A stretch of 5,508 nucleotides of DNA from Planctomycetota bacterium (GCA_024275615.1 JAJRYU010000725.1:1-5508), one strand, 5' to 3'. Counted from the first letter of the stretch, positions 1 to 5,508 are shown. The notes: generated from the letters alone by a model not told the origin. A program made the numbers and translations.

Positions 1-45
1 ACCGAGGTTCATTTTCCAGTTGCCCGCCAGGAAGGGTTTTCTCAT
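1..45 (-). CDS. tpiA: Triosephosphate isomerase, N-terminal 15 codons (runs off left edge)
   Basis: Reading the - strand from an ATG at 45-43 gives MRKPFLAGNWKMNLG, open to the window edge. This is the signature N-terminus of triosephosphate isomerase, the TIM-barrel enzyme that interconverts dihydroxyacetone phosphate and glyceraldehyde 3-phosphate in glycolysis and gluconeogenesis. The AGNWKMN block is beta-strand 1 of the barrel and carries the substrate-binding Asn (residue 9 here) and the catalytic Lys (residue 11 here). A weak purine-rich AAGAAG lies directly before the ATG; no strong Shine-Dalgarno is seen. The gene is divergent from the three-gene unit that starts at 432, so it is a cytoplasmic housekeeping neighbour and not part of that operon. 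Only 15 codons are visible, but the motif is distinctive enough for a confident call. Confidence 0.85.
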   Translation of the reverse strand, partial: MRKPFLAGNWKMNLG

Positions 46-129
46 CTTCTTTTGCACAAACGACTTAGGTTGATTTGTTTGATTCCGCCCAGGCCCAATT
101 CTGGAGACGCACCCCAACCTGTGAGCTCG

Positions 130-163
130 GCCGACCGAAGGAGCATATTGGCAATCGGTCGGC
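130..163. repeat. Perfect 9-bp inverted repeat, possible operator or RNA hairpin
   Basis: GCCGACCGA at 130-138 is exactly complementary to TCGGTCGGC at 155-163, with a 16-base spacer. No T-run follows on either strand, so it does not look like an intrinsic terminator. It lies 85 bases upstream of the tpiA start and 269 bases upstream of the PLD start. It could be a binding site for a dimeric regulator serving one or both divergent genes, or a hairpin in the tpiA 5' leader. The repeat is seen directly; the role is inference. Confidence 0.45.
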
Positions 164-414
164 GACAAGGCAAGAGAAACGCAAGTCTTTGACACAGAAC
201 AAGATATGACGTCTTTTTGGGCGCATTTCCCAACTGAGCACCGATTTTGTGCATTGTCTCCTGCCGGAACACTTTTTTGGCCTTGAGGAAATGGGTGCTT
301 GTCCGATCTGCTTTGTACTTCGGTTGCTCGAATGGCCGACAAGGAAAGGAGAGAAATATCAAAAGGACGACAGCTTCGCTCATCAACCGCTGTGGCTCAA
401 GGGAGGTTGGTTGC

Positions 415-420
415 GAGGTG
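415..420 (+). promoter_or_regulatory. Shine-Dalgarno site that decides the PLD gene start
   Basis: GAGGTG (followed by A, so GAGGTGA) matches the 16S anti-Shine-Dalgarno complement well. It lies 11 bases before ATG 432-434 and 14 before the adjacent ATG 435-437. The spacing is a little long, but no better site precedes the competing starts: GTG 249 has none, and ATG 492 has only a weak CGAAGA-like tract. This supports initiation at 432. Confidence 0.5.
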
Positions 421-431
421 AATTCTCTGCG

Positions 432-3044
432 ATGATGATAGGATTGAACCGGCCCAACTTTCGCTACCTTGACCTACGAAGACGCCCACATATGCACGCG
501 CAAGACCGAAGACTTGATAAGTGGATCAGGACGCCCCTTGTCCTCGTCTTTTTCCTCATCTCATCTTTCTCTAACCTCCGTGCTCAACGTTGGGCAGACA
601 TCGACGGATTTGACGTCGGTTTGCTCCATGCCCCAGGGAATCCGGCGGCTCTAAGAGAACTCAATCCACATCATTCCATTCGTCTCTATGGTCCGCAGTT
701 GGACTTCTCTGGCGGCCCCGGAGTCCTGCTTTTTGTCAACAAGAAGAAAGTCGAAGTAACGGCGCATGTGCCCGGGTCATTGGGAGGGAACTACGCCGGG
801 CTCCCGTCGGCAAGCTTCCCTGTGCCGATTCTTGATGTGGGCTATTATCGAGTTTTTCACCTCATGGGCAGCACCAGGGAATTGGTGGCGGAAATAGCGA
901 TCCCTGCATTTCGCTGCTATTTCAATCGCCCTGGAGATCCACGCCAAGCCAGCAGCATGAAGAAGATCGTGCCATTTGTCGATCTTCCCGCTGTCATGGC
1001 CAGCTATCTTGACCGCGCCAAGCACACGGTTGATATCGCCATGTCGGATTTCGACCACCCGGCCTACGTCGCGGCCGTTATTCGCGCCCATCGCCGAGGC
1101 GTTCAAGTTCGATTCATTAGCGACGCGCGGGCTCAAGGAGGCGAACCCCATGCTCGCAAGCTTCTCAAAGCGGCCGGGGTTCCTTTCATAACCAACGAGC
1201 GTGATCTGACTATCCCGACAACAATGCACCACAAGTTGATGATCGTTGATCACAAAGTTGTCTTGATGGGGCACGCCAAGGGGAATGTACACCACACCCA
1301 CGTCAACCAAAGTTTCGTCAGCATCATCGGCAAACCTCTTGCTGCCATCTACCTTGATGAATTCAATGGTATGTGGGGCGGAGTTGGGCTTGACTCACCC
1401 AAGGAGAAACGGCTCTTTGCCAAGAACAAGACTCTGCCTCGCCATCGGTTTTGCCTCGTCGACAACCTCGAAGGGAAGGTGCGCATTGACGTCGGTTTTG
1501 CACCCTCAAGGAAACCAACAGGTTCCGCTGAATCTCGGCCCATCAATATCTTGCTTGCTGCTCTCATCTCTAGGGCGCAATCCGACATCGGGTTCTTGGC
1601 ATCAGGATTCGGGGATACGGATGTTGGCAAAATCATTCACGAGGCCGTGACCAAACGAGGCGTGAAGTTCTACGGCGTGCAAGGTGATCCGGATTGGCAC
1701 TTGGATCACAATAATCTCGTGCAGCAGTTTCAAGGCTTGGGGAAAGACGGTTGGCGGCCACCCGCTGATGTGGTCGGGGCCTTTGACATGGATGAAGAAG
1801 GGAAATGGGTGAATGTTCATAACCGTGTCATGGTCATTGATGTCCTTGGCAAGGAGACCCAGCCCGTGGCTTGCTTTTCATCGGGGGCTTGGCGCATGGG
1901 TTTCATCAAGGCTGATGACTCCATGGTTTGCATTCATGATCGTTCTGTTGCCGAACAGTTGCTTCAACATGTCGGTGGTACGAGAATTCGTTCCCATGCC
2001 GCACTTCCGCACCGCAACATCATCCCGACACTGCGTCTTGTCGACGGCGTCTTCAGTGTACCAGGGCGACTCATCGTCCCGCTCTTTGGCGGTCGCGTTG
2101 AACAAAATCAAACAGGCGGTGTCTTGTTGCGACTCGGAAAACGTGCCCTACTATCTGGGGACCCCAAGGGCTTTCGCCTGCCCGCTGCAACAATGAAAAT
2201 CAATAAGATCACAACGGGCGCTGATCTCTATTTGCCAGGGAGTGATCTTGCTCCTTTGGGCATCCAAATTGTTCGGGTTGCCAATGACTCCTACGCCTGC
2301 CGTGGTCCCAATCATGTTCTCGTTCCTTTGAAATTGGCGGCGAAAGCACCTGCAGGCGAAGTCCGCGGGATTCATGTTGTCCGGCAGGGAGAGGCTCTCG
2401 ACTCAGGCCTCATTTTTGTCGACGAGGTTAAGGAGACCATCAAGAGAATGACTCGTGGTGGACTCAAGAGACAGGTTGGTGGGGTCGTGACAGAGGCCAA
2501 TGGTCTGGCTGTCATTGGTGATAGTCTTCCACAGTTTGTGGTCGAAAAAATAGAGAAACGCCCGATACTGGCCGAACCGCAGATCCTCATCGCCCTTGAT
2601 CAAGCACTCTTCCACCTCCAAAGACGATTTGGGCTTCAAGATCCCTTTGTCGTTGTGGATGGCGCCGGGCTCTTTGGCAAGAGAGCGCGAGGGCTAGCCA
2701 GGGCTAAGTGGCGCAGTCGGCGCGGAGGGGGGCTTGTCTTTCGGGTTCCCAAGTCCTACCTGGCCAAGGGTGGCCCTTCAGTCGTTCGCGAGCTCGTGCG
2801 CTTGCTCATGACGCAAGGCATCACGCGGATTGGTATCGATCAATCGTTGCTCAAGGATGTCGATGTGGAGGAGTTCCTTGTGCAGGGGAAAAAGGGCAGT
2901 TGGTCTTCCGCCGGCAAAGCTGGCTTGTTCAAATCCAAAGACCGAAGGACGTTCGTCTTTGTCGGGAAAGTCGGCCTGCGGCAGGTAGAGATTGAACAAA
3001 CGATGTGGGACTTCCGCAGCCAAACGGGAGGCGACAGGCAATGA
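432..3044 (+). CDS. Exported phospholipase D superfamily protein with two HKD half-sites and a long C-terminal extension
   Basis: 870 residues from ATG 432, chosen for the GAGGTGA upstream. A basic N-region is followed by a hydrophobic stretch at about 35-46 and a likely cleavage after LRA (residue 51), so the protein is probably exported; starting at ATG 492 would give a shorter, more ordinary signal peptide. Residues about 55-170 look like a beta-rich domain. PLD half 1 spans about 176-320, with HHKLMIVD at 266-273, an intact HxKxxxxD, then GHAKGN and a family-like DEFNGMW. Half 2 spans about 371-500, with HNRVMVID at 463-470, where Arg replaces the motif Lys, then SSGAWR. In this superfamily the two motifs together form one active site, with His as nucleophile and acid, acting on phosphodiesters. 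The substrate (lipid, nucleic acid or wall polymer) cannot be told. Residues about 520-870 are not securely assigned; the last 150 faintly resemble M15A peptidases. The stop overlaps the next gene by ATGA. Confidence 0.85.
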   Translation: MMIGLNRPNFRYLDLRRRPHMHAQDRRLDKWIRTPLVLVFFLISSFSNLRAQRWADIDGFDVGLLHAPGNPAALRELNPHHSIRLYGPQLDFSGGPGVLLFVNKKKVEVTAHVPGSLGGNYAGLPSASFPVPILDVGYYRVFHLMGSTRELVAEIAIPAFRCYFNRPGDPRQASSMKKIVPFVDLPAVMASYLDRAKHTVDIAMSDFDHPAYVAAVIRAHRRGVQVRFISDARAQGGEPHARKLLKAAGVPFITNERDLTIPTTMHHKLMIVDHKVVLMGHAKGNVHHTHVNQSFVSIIGKPLAAIYLDEFNGMWGGVGLDSPKEKRLFAKNKTLPRHRFCLVDNLEGKVRIDVGFAPSRKPTGSAESRPINILLAALISRAQSDIGFLASGFGDTDVGKIIHEAVTKRGVKFYGVQGDPDWHLDHNNLVQQFQGLGKDGWRPPADVVGAFDMDEEGKWVNVHNRVMVIDVLGKETQPVACFSSGAWRMGFIKADDSMVCIHDRSVAEQLLQHVGGTRIRSHAALPHRNIIPTLRLVDGVFSVPGRLIVPLFGGRVEQNQTGGVLLRLGKRALLSGDPKGFRLPAATMKINKITTGADLYLPGSDLAPLGIQIVRVANDSYACRGPNHVLVPLKLAAKAPAGEVRGIHVVRQGEALDSGLIFVDEVKETIKRMTRGGLKRQVGGVVTEANGLAVIGDSLPQFVVEKIEKRPILAEPQILIALDQALFHLQRRFGLQDPFVVVDGAGLFGKRARGLARAKWRSRRGGGLVFRVPKSYLAKGGPSVVRELVRLLMTQGITRIGIDQSLLKDVDVEEFLVQGKKGSWSSAGKAGLFKSKDRRTFVFVGKVGLRQVEIEQTMWDFRSQTGGDRQ
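3026..3031 (+). promoter_or_regulatory. Shine-Dalgarno site for the PEGA gene
   Basis: GGGAGG lies 9 bases upstream of ATG 3041, inside the last codons of the PLD gene. It fixes the start of the second gene at 3041 over the in-frame ATG at 3005 and allows its own initiation besides coupling through the ATGA overlap. Confidence 0.65.
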
Positions 3045-3820
3045 CGAGCCAAGTGATCGCCCTGATGATTCTCCTCTCGTCGCTCTCAGTCTCCGTCGCT
3101 TGCACGGATGAGACAACGATTGACTCGGCACCCTATCTCGCCGTCCAAGAAGAGATTCCCCTCGCCGATCGAACCAAACAAGGGCACCTTCTGCTCAAGC
3201 TTTTTCCGGTCGCTGGCGCCGTCTATGTCGACCGCTACTTGGTTGGTGCCGCAGCCTCTGGAGAGACGCTCGATCTTAGTCTAGCGCCCGGGTTGCACGA
3301 ACTTGTCGTATCTCGCAGTGGCTATCACGACAGTGTTTCCACCATTCGCATCAAGACTGGCGAGGCTCGCTCCGCTCTCGTCAGTTTAGTCGCTCTACGC
3401 CAGCACTTGTTTGCCAGTCTTTCTCACCGGCAGATTCGACCGGGTATGACAGCCAGAGGCCAATTGACGATCACCTCTACGTCTGCTGCTGCCACTTTTG
3501 AGAAGTTGGGTGTCAAGTTGAAACCGGCGCTTGCTGGGGCCTGCGCCATTCAAGTCGACTTACTTGATACACCTTCGTCACCTTTTGAAGTGCGCGTGGC
3601 GAATTTCGGCTCGCGGCTCAACATCTATGTTGTTGACGATGAAGGTCGAGTCGTTGGCAAGAGTCTGGCCAAGACTTGGAGCCCCCGTTTTCGTGTCACA
3701 CCGCAAGAGAAGCGAAAATACACAGTCATTCTTGCTCACGCGGCCATGGCCAAGAACGACGCCTTCAATTTGGTGCGCTACGCTGTCTATCTCACCCCGG
3801 TCGTTGCACAGAAGAAATGA
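3041..3820 (+). CDS. Exported PEGA-domain protein with PPC-like C-terminal domain
   Basis: 259 residues. The start at 3041 is supported by GGGAGG 9 bases upstream and by the ATGA overlap with the PLD stop. A hydrophobic segment at about 5-20 ends in SVAC (Cys21). This could be a lipoprotein signal, but Ser at -3 departs from the usual Leu/Val/Ile, so signal peptidase I cleavage is equally possible. Residues about 48-116 are a PEGA domain: a beta-rich start, P-x-x-GAVYVD near 56-64, then APGLHELVVSRSGY at 82-95, matching the family pattern of G-x-H plus a GY turn. PEGA domains occur in surface and wall-associated proteins and are thought to bind or present to the envelope. The C-terminal half, with LNIYVVDDEGRVV and KYTVILAH followed by a YAVYL strand, resembles a pre-peptidase C-terminal (PPC) beta-sandwich. 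No catalytic motif is seen, so it is more likely a binding or scaffold partner than an enzyme. Confidence 0.8.
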   Translation: MTSQVIALMILLSSLSVSVACTDETTIDSAPYLAVQEEIPLADRTKQGHLLLKLFPVAGAVYVDRYLVGAAASGETLDLSLAPGLHELVVSRSGYHDSVSTIRIKTGEARSALVSLVALRQHLFASLSHRQIRPGMTARGQLTITSTSAAATFEKLGVKLKPALAGACAIQVDLLDTPSSPFEVRVANFGSRLNIYVVDDEGRVVGKSLAKTWSPRFRVTPQEKRKYTVILAHAAMAKNDAFNLVRYAVYLTPVVAQKK

Positions 3821-5187
3821 AGAAAATGAGCTCCTTTATCAACATGAAATCAGCAACAAGAATCACCGGTCTCTTTTTTGTTCTTGTTCTCGTATCGTTT
3901 CAAGATTCCCAGCACGTCGCCGCTCATGATGCGACCGTGAGGCCTCCTCACTTGCCCCCCATGGTGACAATTCGCTTGCTTTCTGGGCAGGTGACGACGA
4001 TCCCCTATGAGAACACCAAGAAACTGCAGGACATCGTGAACAAACTGAATCGACTCGGAGGAGGGCTTTTGGAGTTCGAGCCGAGAGTCTATGAGTTTGA
4101 TCGTGTGTTGCGGCTTTGGGATGTTCACAATGTGCACTTTCAGGGCAAACCCGGGACCACTTTTCGAATGCGCAAATTGGACGAATTCGGCATTCTGAAG
4201 ATCTCTCAAGAGACCCTCATCGCCTCCAAAAGGCTCATCGTCAATCGTCCCGACCTTGTTCGTCCGGGAACTCGGTATCAACTGTTGCGGCCCAATCTGA
4301 AGGGCATCCGGATGATGGAATTTGATATCGCTACCATTGACGGCAATGTGGCCACCATCGCCAACGCGACCAACATTTCGTCGAAAGAAGCCATGGTCGG
4401 CGCCTTTCTCATGCCTCATATCAATTTCATCGGCGGTTGGCGTTGTGGCGACATGTCTTTTGACCGCATCATATTTGATGGCAATTTCGACATGAACAAT
4501 CGAAAGCTGGGTGAGAAAAATTATTGGGCTCATACCACGCATTGCGGAATTCTCCTCCGCAATGGCTACACGAGCAGGCCCGGAAGGCCTGTGAAACGAC
4601 CTTCGTCAAGCAACGTTCGGATAACCAATTGCACATTTAAGAATCTCCTTGGGCGAGGGACTACCTTTTACAACATGGCCAACGTGACGGTTCGTGGCTG
4701 CCATTTTGAGGACATGGGGGCTGAGGCCATTGAAATCGATCATCTCTCGAGTTTCGCTGTTATCAGCGGTTGTACCATTAGGCGTGCCAAGTTTGGTATG
4801 CGGTTGAACGACTGTACGGACGTCACGGTGACGGGTTGCGTCATGCAGGACTGCGAAGAAGTCGGTGTCTTCATCACTGATGTCGTTCGTGATCCCAGTT
4901 GCAATCGCCGAATGAGCGTTACTGGCAACACGATCTACCGTGGACGTCGGGGCATAGTCATAGATCCTGGTGCAGAAGAAAACATCATCGCCAACAACAC
5001 GATCACCGACATGACTTGGTGTGGCATCTATTGTGAAGGCAATCGGAACGTCATTCAGGGCAACTCGATCCGCAAGACGAAACAAGTAGGTGTCATCGAC
5101 AAGGGTCAAGGGAACTTGATTGTCAACAACCTGATCCTGAATTCAAAACCTTCCAAGAAGTGGTCCCGCATCAAAAAGAACGACTAA
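3817..5187 (+). CDS. Exported right-handed parallel beta-helix protein (pectate-lyase-like fold)
   Basis: 456 residues from ATG 3817, which overlaps the PEGA stop as ATGA. No strong Shine-Dalgarno is present, so translation is probably coupled; ATG 3826 and 3844 are alternative starts. Basic residues and a hydrophobic core at about 16-28 precede a likely cleavage after VAA (34-36), giving an exported protein. Residues about 64-125 have the usual cap of this fold: LQDIVNKLNRLGGGLLEFEP, then VYEF and a FQGKPGT turn. Residues 265-443 form about eight rungs of 22-24 residues, each with a turn of the form [C/N]-x-[F/I/M] (272, 295, 319, 341, 371, 394, 416, 438) and a Gly-hydrophobic strand (for example FGMRL, VGVFI, RGIVI, CGIYC). 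The tail is basic. Relatives include polysaccharide lyases, hydrolases, epimerases, NosD-like proteins and phage tailspikes. I see no diagnostic catalytic residues, so carbohydrate binding or cleavage is inference from fold and export. Confidence 0.82.
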   Translation: MKKMSSFINMKSATRITGLFFVLVLVSFQDSQHVAAHDATVRPPHLPPMVTIRLLSGQVTTIPYENTKKLQDIVNKLNRLGGGLLEFEPRVYEFDRVLRLWDVHNVHFQGKPGTTFRMRKLDEFGILKISQETLIASKRLIVNRPDLVRPGTRYQLLRPNLKGIRMMEFDIATIDGNVATIANATNISSKEAMVGAFLMPHINFIGGWRCGDMSFDRIIFDGNFDMNNRKLGEKNYWAHTTHCGILLRNGYTSRPGRPVKRPSSSNVRITNCTFKNLLGRGTTFYNMANVTVRGCHFEDMGAEAIEIDHLSSFAVISGCTIRRAKFGMRLNDCTDVTVTGCVMQDCEEVGVFITDVVRDPSCNRRMSVTGNTIYRGRRGIVIDPGAEENIIANNTITDMTWCGIYCEGNRNVIQGNSIRKTKQVGVIDKGQGNLIVNNLILNSKPSKKWSRIKKND

Positions 5188-5198
5188 CTTGACCTGAT

Positions 5199-5220
5199 CC
5201 AATCATAAGACCTTGATTGG
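5199..5220 (+). terminator. Possible terminator hairpin of the operon, without T-tract
   Basis: CCAATCA (5199-5205) pairs exactly with TGATTGG (5214-5220) across an 8-base loop, starting 12 bases after the beta-helix stop codon. The position is right for a terminator, but the stem is only 7 bp, moderately A/T-rich, and is followed by CCTTGATC instead of a T-run. It may be a weak or RNA-stabilising hairpin. Confidence 0.3.
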
Positions 5221-5283
5221 CCTTGATCGTATTGCGGAGACTCACTGTCAAAGCTGTTTCCAGCCACCGGCGACCACCGGGAG

Positions 5284-5304
5284 CGTGGCCTAGGAAATAC
5301 CACG
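5284..5304 (-). terminator. Weak hairpin downstream of the methyltransferase gene
   Basis: CGTGG (5284-5288) and CCACG (5300-5304) are complementary with an 11-base loop. On the - strand the hairpin begins 14 bases past the methyltransferase stop. The stem is only 5 bp and no T-tract follows, so a terminator role is tentative. Confidence 0.2.
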
Positions 5305-5317
5305 ATACGATTCAGAA

Positions 5318-5508
5318 CTACACGATGGGTTTTCTGGCTTCGACATACAAAGAGAGATAGTCGCCGTTCTCGTCCTTGGCACCGCGGTAGTCAACGCGAA
5401 ATGCTTCGATGCTACTGGTGTTATTGTCGGAGTCGACAGCGTCGACGAATCCGGCTTGCTCCATAATGTTCTTCATGGTTTCGAAATCGTAGCCGTATTG
5501 GTGTCGCC
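5318..5508 (-). CDS. SAM-dependent methyltransferase, C-terminal 62 codons (runs off right edge)
   Basis: The - strand is open from the right edge to a TAG at 5320-5318, giving 62 residues plus a partial codon. It begins RHQYGYDFETMKNIMEQAGF and ends YLSLYVEARKPIV. This matches the C-terminal pattern of class I SAM-dependent methyltransferases of the predicted methyltransferase type often found in surface-polysaccharide clusters: an H-x-x-x-YD-x-ET start, a helix ending in E-x-AGF, and a closing SLYVEA-x-KP strand. The SAM-binding Rossmann part would lie to the right, outside the window, so the substrate cannot be inferred. It converges on the PLD-PEGA-beta-helix operon and need not be linked to it in function. 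The family is recognised from its tail only, which limits confidence. Confidence 0.7.
   Translation of the reverse strand, partial: RHQYGYDFETMKNIMEQAGFVDAVDSDNNTSSIEAFRVDYRGAKDENGDYLSLYVEARKPIV

Larger units (their letters stand above)
46..431. promoter_or_regulatory. Divergent intergenic region between tpiA and the PLD operon
   Basis: This 386-base stretch separates two divergently read genes, so it should hold both promoters and the operon's 5' leader. I see no convincing sigma70 promoter. A TTGACA at 189-194 has no acceptable -10 hexamer 16-18 bases downstream. The clear structures are the 9-bp inverted repeat at 130-163 and purine-rich Shine-Dalgarno-like tracts at 343-353 and 415-420. 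An 8-base direct repeat CGACAAGG occurs at 163-170 and 337-344; both copies run into an A/G-rich tract. The + strand frame of the PLD gene stays open back to about 210, and a - strand frame is open over 386-42, but neither gives protein-like sequence that I recognise. Confidence 0.6.
5188..5317. other. Convergent intergenic region
   Basis: These 130 bases separate the beta-helix stop from the end of the - strand methyltransferase gene, so both transcripts should end here. The region holds the short inverted repeats listed separately and a direct repeat CCACCGG at 5264-5270 and 5274-5280. A 7-base pair of complementary arms, ATCGTAT (5226-5232) and ATACGAT (5305-5311), could pair over a longer distance. 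No T-tract follows any stem on either strand. Confidence 0.5.

Noticed and set aside
1..189. + strand frame open from the left edge to a TGA near 189
   Set aside because: It is antisense to the tpiA start, and its translation is rich in Arg and Pro without any recognisable motif.
189..194. TTGACA as a -35 promoter element
   Set aside because: No acceptable -10 hexamer occurs 16-18 bases downstream.
42..386. Open - strand frame of 114 codons upstream of tpiA
   Set aside because: No Shine-Dalgarno-supported start and no protein-like pattern; it overlaps the tpiA start codon region in another frame and covers the expected promoter region.
247..435. 62-codon leader peptide ending in an ATGA-like overlap with the PLD start
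   Set aside because: It needs a TTG start without a ribosome site, and the translation is not protein-like; the overlap with ATG 432 is probably chance.
777..1310. 177-codon open frame on the - strand inside the PLD gene
   Set aside because: It is opposite the conserved first PLD domain and has no recognisable motif; taken as a shadow of coding bias.
3041..3106. Firm lipoprotein call for the PEGA protein
   Set aside because: Cys21 follows a hydrophobic stretch, but SVAC has Ser at -3, so the lipobox is non-consensus and only a possibility.
3850..4542. 230-codon open frame on the - strand inside the beta-helix gene
   Set aside because: It lies wholly opposite a well-supported gene with clear rung periodicity; its translation shows no domain, and no ribosome site is evident.

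Overview
The window is bacterial DNA of roughly balanced base composition. It holds one complete three-gene transcription unit on the + strand (432-5187), flanked by the ends of two - strand genes. The left edge carries the first 15 codons of triosephosphate isomerase (tpiA), reading leftward off the window. The right edge carries the last 62 codons of a SAM-dependent methyltransferase, entering from the right and ending at 5318. No transposase, integrase, tRNA, rRNA or CRISPR array is visible. The host phylum cannot be fixed from the sequence. Large exported PEGA and beta-helix proteins with low-consensus signal peptides would suit a Planctomycetota-like or other large-genome environmental bacterium, but that is only a guess.

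Layout: 1-45 is the tpiA start (-). 46-431 is a divergent intergenic region with a perfect 9-bp inverted repeat (130-163) and a Shine-Dalgarno-like site (415-420). 432-3044 is an 870-residue exported phospholipase D superfamily protein with two HKD half-sites, the second with Arg in place of Lys, plus about 350 residues of uncharacterised C-terminal sequence. 3041-3820 is a 259-residue exported PEGA-domain protein with a C-terminal domain resembling a bacterial pre-peptidase (PPC) beta-sandwich. 3817-5187 is a 456-residue exported right-handed parallel beta-helix protein. 5188-5317 is a convergent intergenic region with short inverted repeats and no T-tract. 5318-5508 is the methyltransferase C-terminus (-).

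The three + strand genes are joined by two identical 4-base ATGA overlaps, and each product starts with a plausible export signal. This suggests one translationally coupled operon making an envelope or extracellular set: a phosphodiester-cleaving or transferring PLD enzyme, a small PEGA protein likely to bind surface or wall, and an elongated beta-helix of the polysaccharide-active or adhesin type. I do not recognise this gene trio as a described system. It is the most interesting part of the window, but its function is inferred only from fold-level resemblance.
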